Below, piece by piece: positions 53,607 through 61,334 of a DNA stretch of 64,000 nucleotides. Every line of letters begins with the position of its first letter. Position 1 is the stretch's first letter. Where the stretch lies: assembly GCA_013393545.1 (NCBI GenBank), contig JABXHG010000572.1, forward strand, positions 1 to 64,000, read 5' to 3'. The notes beneath the pieces are model-generated. The model was not told where the DNA came from. It did not search any database and worked only from the letters and a program-made list of their open reading frames with translations. This DNA comes from Alteromonadaceae bacterium (GTDB lineage Bacteria > Pseudomonadota > Gammaproteobacteria > Pseudomonadales > Oleiphilaceae). The position numbers were made by a program, and so were the translations under genes.

Positions 53607-54737
53607 TCAGAACGTCACGATACCGCCCAAAGCGATGGTGTCGGCGTCTACTTGCTGAGCACCACTGGACTTGCTGTTTTTCTCGAACATGTTGTACTCG
53701 GCAACGACTTTGAAATTCGGATTAATTTCATGGAACAGTGCCACGGAGGTGTTTTCCGACTCAAAGTCACCCTGGTCGGAATCGGTTTCCCCGTAGGACA
53801 ACACCAATCGGTTTGCCCCCAGTTTATAGGCACCCTGGACCAGATAACCACTGGCGTCTTCTTCTGCGATTGGGTCGGCATTGCCATCGTTGTCGGTGTC
53901 ACCGGCATCGGTAATCAATAAAGGCATGTCTCCCTTGGAAGTGAAGCCGGAACCTGTCAGCGATAAATCGCCCAGGGTTGCTTTCAGACCATAGCCAACG
54001 CCAGTTGAATCCACGCTGGTGTTGTCGTTTTCCGAATTTTGATAGCGCCCGTTTACCCAGCCGGTCAGACTGACACCACTTAGATCAGCGGTGTAGGTGA
54101 TTTCTGCTTCCAGGCGAGGTGCGGACTGTTCCGAACTGTTGCCGGGTGTTGTGTCGGCAGGCTCAAGAATGCCGGTAGCCAGCTTTAAACCATTCATCTC
54201 CGGCGTCCGGTAGGTGATTTGGGCCGATGGATTGGGGTACGGGTAACCGGAACCGATGTTTCCGAAGGACACGCCGGTTGCGGGACCGGGTGAGCCGAAG
54301 CCGGTGAGAATTTCATCGAGGAAAATGTTGGAGCGGGCATAAAGTCCAAAATCCTTCCCGATCAAAACCTGGCCCCAGGAGCCGTCGACGGTCGCATACA
54401 GCTGGCGCACATCTATGGCGGTGTCGGTTGCCGATTGCAGACTGTCGTTGATTGTTGACCAGAAAGAGGAGCGACCGCCGAGGGTCAGGTCTCCCATTTC
54501 CTTACTGAAGTTGAAGCCAATGGTGTTGGGAAGAAACCCCATTTTTACATCGGAATTCCGAGTGTCGGCCAGATTGTCATCTCGGTTTACGTAAAACGCG
54601 TTGAAATAGCCGTCCACGGAGAAAGAGGTGCCCTCTTCATTATAGACTTCTATTGCTGCATTGGCTGCGGCACTGGTACCCAAAGACGTGGCGACCGCCA
54701 AAGCCATGCAGGCCTTTTTCATGTTGTTGTTTGTCAT
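53607..54737 (-). CDS. Gram-negative porin
   Basis: A 376-residue outer-membrane beta-barrel: signal peptide (about 1-27, ending ANA), alternating hydrophobic strands and a terminal aromatic (DTIALGGIVTF, C-terminal Phe) required for barrel assembly. Segments such as GSWGQVLIGKDFGLYARSN match the general trimeric porin family (16 strands). Substrate unknown. GGGGAA precedes the ATG. Codon and base composition agree with its neighbours. It is upstream of the FIST gene on the same strand, 155 bp away. Confidence 0.9.
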   Translation of the reverse strand: MTNNNMKKACMALAVATSLGTSAAANAAIEVYNEEGTSFSVDGYFNAFYVNRDDNLADTRNSDVKMGFLPNTIGFNFSKEMGDLTLGGRSSFWSTINDSLQSATDTAIDVRQLYATVDGSWGQVLIGKDFGLYARSNIFLDEILTGFGSPGPATGVSFGNIGSGYPYPNPSAQITYRTPEMNGLKLATGILEPADTTPGNSSEQSAPRLEAEITYTADLSGVSLTGWVNGRYQNSENDNTSVDSTGVGYGLKATLGDLSLTGSGFTSKGDMPLLITDAGDTDNDGNADPIAEEDASGYLVQGAYKLGANRLVLSYGETDSDQGDFESENTSVALFHEINPNFKVVAEYNMFEKNSKSSGAQQVDADTIALGGIVTF

Positions 54738-55003
54738 GATTTCCCCGATTGTTGTTGATTGTCAGGGTTCCGGATCTCAGCGGGATGCGAAACCCAAGGC
54801 GCGGTTTGCTGCCTGAAGATCCATGTTCGGGTAAGGCATAAAGGGAGGGAATGCGACCAGGGAGCAGGTTCTCCGGTCAATTGGGCCCAGCCTGAGTCGA
54901 AACTTTAGGATTACGACTTGTAACAGTTTTCGTGAGATATGGTATTTCAATTCCCGGTCGATCATTATTCCCGGGTGGGTTGTATGAAATCAGGGAGCCA
55001 CCG

Positions 55004-56110
55004 TTGAAACGACTGGTATTACTGGGCGCCGGACACGCCCATTTGATTGTCCTCCGTGAGCTTGCCCAATCACCCCCGCCCGATACCGAGCTGGTTGTGG
55101 TGAGTCCTTCGTGCTGGCAGTACTATTCGGGCATGTTGCCAGGCTGGATTGCGGGCCACTATAAGCTGGATCAGTGCCGTATAAAGGTGGCGCCACAGGT
55201 GTCGGCGGCCGGGGGCGAGTTGATCCTCGACAGGGCGGTGGCACTGGATGCGGAACACCAGAAAATCCGGCTGGAAGGTGGTCGGCAGGTGGATTATGAC
55301 TGGCTGTCGATCGACATTGGCTCGGGCTCCAACCTGGCCGACTTGGAAGGCTACGATGACCCGCTGATCAGCGTGAAACCCATCGAGCGCTTCCAGGCCC
55401 AGTGGCGGGAGTTCGAGGAACAATGCCAGACTACCGGCGCCGGTCATCTTGTGGTGGTGGGCGGCGGTGCCGCTGGCGTGGAACTGGCCATGGCCGCCGC
55501 CAATGTGGTTCGCCACAACCACGAAGGTGGGGGCCGGGTGTCGTTGATTGCCGGTGATGATGGGCCGCTGCCGGGTTTCAATGGGTTGATGCGTCGGCTG
55601 GCGGCCAGGAAGCTGGTGCGCAGGCGGGTGACGGTTATTGGACAGCGCGCTTCGGTTCGTGACGGTAAATTGCAGCTGGCCGACGGTACCGGGCTGAAGA
55701 CCGGCCCGGTGCTTGCCGCCACCGGCGCGGCGGCCGAGCCGTTCCTTAAAGACAGTGGTCTGGCGGTGGATGAGCAGGGCTTTTTGCGGGTGGACGCCTG
55801 CCACCAAAGCCTGTCTCACAACAACGTGTTTGCGGTGGGCGACACCTGCAGCCGCGAGGACGGCGCTCTGAACCGCTCCGGGGTACACGCGGTAAAAGCC
55901 GGCCCAATTTTGGCAGACAATCTTCGTTCAGCATTGGGCGAAGGTGCCCTCAAACCCTTCCGGCCCCGGCGCTATTCGTTATACCTGTTGGCCTGTGGCG
56001 ACCGTACAGCCATCGGCAGTTACGGTCCCCTGACCTTCTCCGGTCGCTGGGTGTGGCGCCTGAAGGATCGGATCGACCGGGGGTTTATCGAGAGCTTTCC
56101 CCGCTGTTGA
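55004..56110 (+). CDS. FAD-dependent pyridine nucleotide oxidoreductase (SelD N-terminal-like family)
   Basis: A 368-residue flavoprotein. The N-terminal LVLLGAGHAHLIVLRELA is the hallmark of the family that occurs alone or fused to selenophosphate synthase SelD, related to NADH dehydrogenases. A second dinucleotide motif, LVVVGGGAAGVELAMAAA, is near residue 150, and FAVGDTCS lies near residue 282. I start at TTG 55004 because AGGGAG precedes it and the homology begins at once; an upstream ATG at 54932 would add 24 unlikely residues. It abuts the convergent ndh copy 2 with no gap. No selD is present. Confidence 0.82.
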   Translation: MKRLVLLGAGHAHLIVLRELAQSPPPDTELVVVSPSCWQYYSGMLPGWIAGHYKLDQCRIKVAPQVSAAGGELILDRAVALDAEHQKIRLEGGRQVDYDWLSIDIGSGSNLADLEGYDDPLISVKPIERFQAQWREFEEQCQTTGAGHLVVVGGGAAGVELAMAAANVVRHNHEGGGRVSLIAGDDGPLPGFNGLMRRLAARKLVRRRVTVIGQRASVRDGKLQLADGTGLKTGPVLAATGAAAEPFLKDSGLAVDEQGFLRVDACHQSLSHNNVFAVGDTCSREDGALNRSGVHAVKAGPILADNLRSALGEGALKPFRPRRYSLYLLACGDRTAIGSYGPLTFSGRWVWRLKDRIDRGFIESFPRC

Positions 56111-57421
56111 TCAGTGCAGCTTCAGCCGTGGCTTCATGGCCCGGCTGATCTTGTCCAGCAGCCAGATAATGCCGGTACGGGTGAAGCCGTGCAATGCCAC
56201 CTGATGCATCCGGTAGAGCGAGACGTAGAACAACCGCGCCACTTTGCCTTCGATGTACATACTGCGCCCGGACAGATTGCCCATCAGGTTGCCCACGGTG
56301 GTGTACCGGCTGAAATTGATCAGTGAGCCGTGGTCGTTATAGACAAACGGAACCGCCTCTTTGCCTTCCAACCGGTTGCACAGGGTTTTGAACAGGGCAT
56401 CGGCCTGTTGATGAGCGGCCTGGGCTCGGGGCGGCACAGAGTGATCAGAACCGGGTTGGGGACAGGCGGCGCAATCGCCAAAGGCAAAGATATCGGCATC
56501 CTGCGTGGTTTGCAGAGTCTGGTCGACCACCAGCTGGTTGCCGCGGTTGGTCTCAAGCCCCTCGAGTCCTGCCAGAAAAGCGGGTGCCTTGATGCCGGCG
56601 GCCCAGATGGTCATATCGGAGTTGAGTTCCGTACCGTCTTTCATGATTAGACTGCCGGCACGAATTTCACTGACTGGCTGACCGGTCAGCACCTGAATGT
56701 TCTGGTGCTGCAGCTCCCGGGTGGCCCCGGCCGATAGCCGTGCCGGCAGGGCCGGGAGAATACGATCCGCGGCTTCAATCACGCTGATGGACACATCCGA
56801 GGGCTGCAGGTGGTTCATGCCGTAGATCGGCAGCTCCCGTGACGCCAGCCGCAGTTCCGCCGCCAACTCCACGCCCGTGGCGCCGGCACCGATAATGCTG
56901 ATGTTCAGTGTGTGTGGCTGGCCTTCCCGCGATTCATGATTGCGGCGCAAAAAAGCGTTCAGCAGCAGATTGTGAAAACGCCGGGCCTGGCGCAGGCTAT
57001 CCAGAAACAGGCAGTGCTCCTGTGCGCCCGGGGTGCCGAAATCGTTAGCGGTGCTGCCTACGGCAATCACCAGGGTGTCGTAAGGCAGGTGCCTTTCAGG
57101 CACCACCTCGTGGCCTTCGTCGTCGTAGAACGGGGCGATGGTAATCTGTTTGTTGTTGCGATCCAGGCCGCTCATGCGCCCGAGCTGAAATTCGTAATGG
57201 TGTTTGCGGGCGTGGGCGCGGTAATTGATTTCGTTGGCGCTGGCGTCCAGCGACCCGGACGCCACTTCGTGTAGCAGTGGCTTCCACACGTGGGTCAGCT
57301 CGGCATCCACCAGAGAAATGCGCGCCTTGTGTTTACGCCCCAGTTTGTTGCCCAGGCTGGTGACCAGTTCCAGGCCGCCGGCGCCCCCGCCGACTACCAC
57401 AATGTGATGAAGCTCCTCCAT
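56111..57421 (-). CDS. ndh: Type II NADH dehydrogenase (copy 2)
   Basis: A 436-residue single-subunit NADH:quinone oxidoreductase, nearly the same as the protein at 20388-21698 (same length, long identical blocks such as SRYTTVGNLMGNL and MHQVALHGF). FAD motif VVVGGGAGGLELVTSLG, NADH motif ISIIGAGATGVELAAELR and FAFGDCAACPQP are intact. The copies differ by scattered substitutions, so this is an old duplication. Start at ATG 57421; a purine-rich GAGGGGGCAG lies upstream. Confidence 0.93.
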   Translation of the reverse strand: MEELHHIVVVGGGAGGLELVTSLGNKLGRKHKARISLVDAELTHVWKPLLHEVASGSLDASANEINYRAHARKHHYEFQLGRMSGLDRNNKQITIAPFYDDEGHEVVPERHLPYDTLVIAVGSTANDFGTPGAQEHCLFLDSLRQARRFHNLLLNAFLRRNHESREGQPHTLNISIIGAGATGVELAAELRLASRELPIYGMNHLQPSDVSISVIEAADRILPALPARLSAGATRELQHQNIQVLTGQPVSEIRAGSLIMKDGTELNSDMTIWAAGIKAPAFLAGLEGLETNRGNQLVVDQTLQTTQDADIFAFGDCAACPQPGSDHSVPPRAQAAHQQADALFKTLCNRLEGKEAVPFVYNDHGSLINFSRYTTVGNLMGNLSGRSMYIEGKVARLFYVSLYRMHQVALHGFTRTGIIWLLDKISRAMKPRLKLH

Positions 57422-57467
57422 AACTGCCTGCCCCCTCTGCTCTGAACGCGGAATAAGAATAGCAAGC

Positions 57468-58070
57468 TTAGTGCTTCAGGCAGTAGGGTTCCAGCAGGTT
57501 TGCCATGTCATCCGCCAGGTCGGACAGTTGTTGTTCTGGCAGACCCCGCTCAGCCATGGCCCGAAGCCCCATGATCTGGCTTTGCAGAAGACGCGCCAGG
57601 CGGTTGCAATCGGTACTCTGGACCAGCTCACCCCGGCCTCTGGCCTGCTCCAGCAAGCGGGTCAAGGTGCTTTCAATAGCCGCCAGCACCTCCCGCGCCT
57701 GATTGGCCAGGGCGGCATTGGTGTGGCTGGTTTCCAGCAAGGTTTTCACGATCATGCAGGCCCGGGAGGGGCAGGCGTCCTGCTGGCAGCTCATGGCGAC
57801 ATGGCGCAGGTACGCCTGCAGGCCCTCCACAATGGAGTCGTACTGCTGCATATGACCGGCCAGTTCTTCGCCGCCCTGTTCGGCATAGCGGGCCAGGGCT
57901 TCCGAGAACAGTCCATCCTTACTGCCGAAGGCGGCATAAATGCTGCCCGGGCGCATGTCCAGCGTTTGCTCGATCTGTTTCATGGAGCTGCCGTGGTAGC
58001 CCTTTTCCCAGAACAGACCAATCGCCTTATGCAGGGCGGCGTCCCGGTTGTATTGAGGGTGTCTGGCCAT
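57468..58070 (-). CDS. TetR-family transcriptional regulator
   Basis: A 200-residue repressor: N-terminal helix-turn-helix (about 8-55, GYHGSSMKQIEQTLDMRPGSIYAAFGSKDGL) and an all-helical ligand domain with several cysteines (MSCQQDACPSRACM near residue 100). I start at ATG 58070 with GGGGG upstream; ATG 58109 lies inside the operator. The operator GTTGAA-N6-TTCAAC is just upstream, so autorepression is likely. It is 46 bp before ndh copy 2 on the same strand and may control it. Confidence 0.9.
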   Translation of the reverse strand: MARHPQYNRDAALHKAIGLFWEKGYHGSSMKQIEQTLDMRPGSIYAAFGSKDGLFSEALARYAEQGGEELAGHMQQYDSIVEGLQAYLRHVAMSCQQDACPSRACMIVKTLLETSHTNAALANQAREVLAAIESTLTRLLEQARGRGELVQSTDCNRLARLLQSQIMGLRAMAERGLPEQQLSDLADDMANLLEPYCLKH

Positions 58071-58092
58071 GGTTGCCCCCGTTAATGCTCGT

Positions 58093-58110
58093 GTTGAAGA
58101 TTCATTCAAC
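58093..58110. promoter_or_regulatory. TetR-type operator palindrome
   Basis: Perfect inverted repeat GTTGAA-GATTCA-TTCAAC, 23 bp before the TetR start codon and overlapping a TATAAC box (58111-58116 on the plus strand). The placement suits binding by the adjacent TetR protein. Confidence 0.6.
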
Positions 58111-58270
58111 TATAACTTGAGTCACCGCCTCATAACACCGGAGCCGTCCAAATCGTTGCCGGGATACCGGTGAAAGACCATGGGCTGATCTCGGAAACCT
58201 GTTCGAACCTTTGCTAATCTGTTGGTATCTGACAGCGTACACTGACAAAAACCGTTGAAGGAGAAAAACC

Positions 58271-58894
58271 GTGAAACTAGAGGTTCGAGGCGTTGAGGAA
58301 GGCAAACCGGTTCCGGAGAAGTTCGCATTCGGGGTTTACAGCGAAGAAGACCACATGAGTTTTGGTCCCAACCGCAACCCGGAAATGGTCTGGGAAGGGG
58401 CGCCCGAGGGCACCAAAAGCTTTGTGGTGATGATGTTTGACCCGGACGTGCCCGGCAAGGCCGACGATGTGAACCAGGAAGGCAAAACCGTGCCCGCCGA
58501 CCTGCCGAGGGTGGATTTCTTTCACTGGCTGCTAGTGGACGTGCCGGCGGATGTCAGCCGCATTCCCGAAGGGGAGGACAGCGACGGCGTGATTCCCAAG
58601 GGCAAGGACCCGGGCCCCGGCCCCATTGGTATTCGCGGGGTAAACAACTACACCCAGTTCCTGGCCGGCAACCCGGACATGGAAGGCACCTACGGCGGCT
58701 ACGATGGCCCGTGCCCGCCCTGGAACGATGAAATCATTCACCACTACCACTACGAAGTGCATGCCCTGGATGTGGAAAGCCTGGGCCTGGATGGCGAATT
58801 TGACGGCGGTGCCGTTCGTGAAGCCATGGCCGGGCACGTGTTGGCCAGCGCCCGGGTGACCGGCACCTACACCCTGAATCCGGATCTGCGATAG
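58271..58894 (+). CDS. YbhB/YbcL-family PEBP-like protein
   Basis: A 207-residue cytoplasmic phosphatidylethanolamine-binding-protein fold of the bacterial YbhB group. The ligand-site signatures are VVMMFDPDVPGKA with the conserved Asp, then FFHWLLVDVP and YDGPCPPWNDEIIHHYHYEV. Function in bacteria is unclear. GTG start with AAGGAG upstream. The protein is longer than YbhB (158) because of acidic inserts such as EGEDSDGVIPKGKDPGP. A GC hairpin without a T-run follows (58903-58928). Confidence 0.88.
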   Translation: MKLEVRGVEEGKPVPEKFAFGVYSEEDHMSFGPNRNPEMVWEGAPEGTKSFVVMMFDPDVPGKADDVNQEGKTVPADLPRVDFFHWLLVDVPADVSRIPEGEDSDGVIPKGKDPGPGPIGIRGVNNYTQFLAGNPDMEGTYGGYDGPCPPWNDEIIHHYHYEVHALDVESLGLDGEFDGGAVREAMAGHVLASARVTGTYTLNPDLR

Positions 58895-58955
58895 GGCCCG
58901 TGCCGGAGGCTGGTAAACCGGCCTCCGGTCCGGTATCCCTCAAAAGGAGTCCGTT

Positions 58956-59405
58956 ATGATTGCTCGAATGGCAATATTCGTGGGGCTGATGACCGTGAGC
59001 CTGTTGGCCGGTGCCACCGAAGGACTGGTTTCGCTCAAAAGTCCACACTCTGCCCAAGAGACCATGGATCGGCTGGAATCCATTGTTGAAGACAAGGGGC
59101 TGAACGTATTTGCCCGTATCGACCACGCCGCCGGGGCTGAGAGTGTTGGCCAGGCTTTAAGGCCCACGGAAGTTCTGATCTTTGGTAATCCGAAAGGCGG
59201 CACGCCTTTTATGCAGTGTGCCCAGTCGGTGGGGATTGATCTGCCGTTGAAGGCGCTGGTCTGGGAGGACGAAGCCGGCCAGGTGTGGCTGGGCTATAAC
59301 GATTCGTCGTATCTGGCCCAGAGGCATGGGGCCGAGGAGTGTGCGGTGGTGCCCAAGCTGTCAAAGGCACTTGAGGGTATGACAAAAGCGGCGGTGGCGA
59401 AGTAA
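58956..59405 (+). CDS. DUF302-domain exported protein
   Basis: A 149-residue protein: signal peptide (about 1-20, ending AGATEG) and one DUF302 domain (about 35-105) with ARIDHAAGAESVGQ and EVLIFGNPKGGTPFMQ, the typical conserved block. Function unknown; DUF302 proteins often accompany redox or metal-stress genes. AAAAGGAG precedes the ATG at good distance. Stand-alone, followed by a 160-bp gap with no gene. Confidence 0.88.
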   Translation: MIARMAIFVGLMTVSLLAGATEGLVSLKSPHSAQETMDRLESIVEDKGLNVFARIDHAAGAESVGQALRPTEVLIFGNPKGGTPFMQCAQSVGIDLPLKALVWEDEAGQVWLGYNDSSYLAQRHGAEECAVVPKLSKALEGMTKAAVAK

Positions 59406-59565
59406 CCGTTGCCCTGAAAGGCTCCCGGGAGTTAGTTTCGGGCTGTTGCTCAGCCCCATCTTCGCCTTCAACTCGGGCCAAGGCAATGTGCAAACCGCCC
59501 TGATGCAGCGGGATGAAAGCGCCTGCGCGCCTTGCGGGGCGCCCTGTCCTTCCAGCCGGGATTGA

Positions 59566-60255
59566 TCAACCGCCGGCAAGCAGGCGGTCCGATACCTTAT
59601 CCACCAAGTCCACCAGGTTGTCGGATTGAAAAGCGGGTGCGCTCATGGCGGGATGAAAAACACTGTCCTGCCGGCGCACCCAGCCGGCCAGCATGCCGGC
59701 GTTCATGGCCCCGTTGGTGTCCCATGCATGGGCGGCGATCATCGCCGAACGCCCGGTTTCGCCGCCCACGCTCTGGATGGCTTCCTGATAAACGGCTTTC
59801 TTTGGTTTCCATTGGCCAATGGAATCGATGGAAACCACGTGATCGACCAGCTCCTTCAGGGAATTTCCGGTAATGAGTGCCTCTGTATTGTTTTTCGAGC
59901 CGTTGGTGAAAAACACCACTGTAATCCCTTTGTCCTTGGCCAGCGCCAACGCCTCCCGCACATCGGGGTGGGCCTGAAGCTGACCAAACACCGGCAAAAT
60001 GCGGTCGATTGCGGAAGCGGTCGAAGAAACACCAGAGTTGGTCAGCACAACCTCCAGCGTTCCCCGGGCCATGTCGATGAACGGCACATAGGTGTCGGTG
60101 GCCGATACGGCAAACGCATCCCGCAGTAGCTGGGCGAAGAATAGGTCTTTGGTGTGCTCGGGCAATCCGAGTGACTGGAAGGCCTGGGACAGGAGGTCCA
60201 GTGAAAAAACGGTTTCGATTACGTCGAAGACAAGCACGGAGTTTTTGGAATTCAT
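59566..60255 (-). CDS. HAD-superfamily hydrolase, haloacid dehalogenase type II-like
   Basis: A 229-residue HAD protein: motif I VFDVIETVFSL with the nucleophile Asp, motif II FFTNGSKNN, the motif-III lysine in GQWKPKKAVYQEA and acidic motif AAHAWDTNGAMNAG. This layout matches L-2-haloacid dehalogenases, but the usual FDxYGTL is FDVIETV, so substrate specificity is open; a phosphatase role is possible. Start at ATG 60255, five bases after AGGTG; the ATG one codon earlier is equally possible. Confidence 0.82.
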   Translation of the reverse strand: MNSKNSVLVFDVIETVFSLDLLSQAFQSLGLPEHTKDLFFAQLLRDAFAVSATDTYVPFIDMARGTLEVVLTNSGVSSTASAIDRILPVFGQLQAHPDVREALALAKDKGITVVFFTNGSKNNTEALITGNSLKELVDHVVSIDSIGQWKPKKAVYQEAIQSVGGETGRSAMIAAHAWDTNGAMNAGMLAGWVRRQDSVFHPAMSAPAFQSDNLVDLVDKVSDRLLAGG

Positions 60256-60411
60256 CATCACACCTGCTCTGGTTGAGGCTGCCTTTCTGAATTGAAACGG
60301 TTCTGGCTGTTGCCGGATCCAGCTTCGTGGGCTAATCTGGTCATTATGTAGTGATCGCTCAAAAACTATAGTTGATGGGCAGGGCAATATCTACCGTATG
60401 CGTTGGATTGA

Positions 60412-61164
60412 CTAATCGATCCATTGAAACTGTCGATAATCAAAGTCTTGCTCCAGCGTCGGTTTGATTACGTCAAAATAGGGCGAGGCATCAAAGTCCC
60501 GGGGCGCAAACAGCGAATGGTGTCGGGAGCGGAAGGTTTCCTTTCGCCGCAAATCGCTGTCCGGATCATACTCCGGGCCGTCCAGGCTGATGGGCAGTAT
60601 GGGGTAGCGCAGTAGCTGGAAGGCTTCGGCAATGAAGGTGGAGCAGATGGCGCGGGTGGGGTCGCCGCTGCCCATCTCCAGCAGTGAGCGCCGGTAGCGG
60701 GACGGCACCGGCGGCGTGGGCCAGAGGTAACGGGCCAGATCCCAGACGTTTTTCAGGTCGTATTGGTGCCCCATGCGGCTGATGGAATAGTTGGTGAGGG
60801 TGTTCAGGTCGTCTTCACTCAGGCCTACTGGCCGGCAGATACGAGTGTGAGTATGCCGGTAGAAGGAGAGAGGCAAGGCACGTATGCCTTCCTCCAGATC
60901 AGCCTCGATCAGTACGTGAGGTTCGCCGGTGGGGCTTTGGCCGAGACCGGCGTCCGGGCCCAGATACAGCGCCGCGTGAGACCAGGTGGACTGGGTCAGA
61001 TATTTGATGGCCGTGCTGATGCGAGTGTTGCCCTCCACCAGCAGCACATCGCCCGGCTGCAGGGTATCCCGAAGCGCTTTCCAGGTGGAAGTCCTTACCG
61101 ATGGCTGGGTGACCTGTTTGGAGAGATAGGCGGCCAGGTGGCGGGACAGCCAGTTCAGGAGCAT
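60412..61164 (-). CDS. YiiX/YebB-like NlpC/P60 cysteine hydrolase
   Basis: A 250-residue permuted papain-fold protein: catalytic His in STWSHAALYLG and Cys in RAICSTFIAEAF, with LQPGDVLLVEGNTRIS at the domain start. Family members cleave peptides or acyl/amide bonds; substrates are unknown. A short amphipathic N-terminal helix (MLLNWLSRHLAAYL) may associate with membrane. Start at ATG 61164 with AGAGG upstream; the ATG at 61170 overlaps that site. Divergent from the VTT-oxidoreductase fusion gene. Confidence 0.82.
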   Translation of the reverse strand: MLLNWLSRHLAAYLSKQVTQPSVRTSTWKALRDTLQPGDVLLVEGNTRISTAIKYLTQSTWSHAALYLGPDAGLGQSPTGEPHVLIEADLEEGIRALPLSFYRHTHTRICRPVGLSEDDLNTLTNYSISRMGHQYDLKNVWDLARYLWPTPPVPSRYRRSLLEMGSGDPTRAICSTFIAEAFQLLRYPILPISLDGPEYDPDSDLRRKETFRSRHHSLFAPRDFDASPYFDVIKPTLEQDFDYRQFQWID

Positions 61165-61334
61165 GTTCATCCTCTGTTGGTGTGCGTGCTTTTGCCAGTG
61201 TGGAGCCAGACGGGACACCAGGTCTGGTTTAACTGCTAAAGATAACAGTGTTGCGGTGTTATGTGTGTAACATCGGCCGCTTGCCGGTGTCAGTACCGGC
61301 AACACAGGATGCTCCCCGACAAAAAGGCAGGAAC

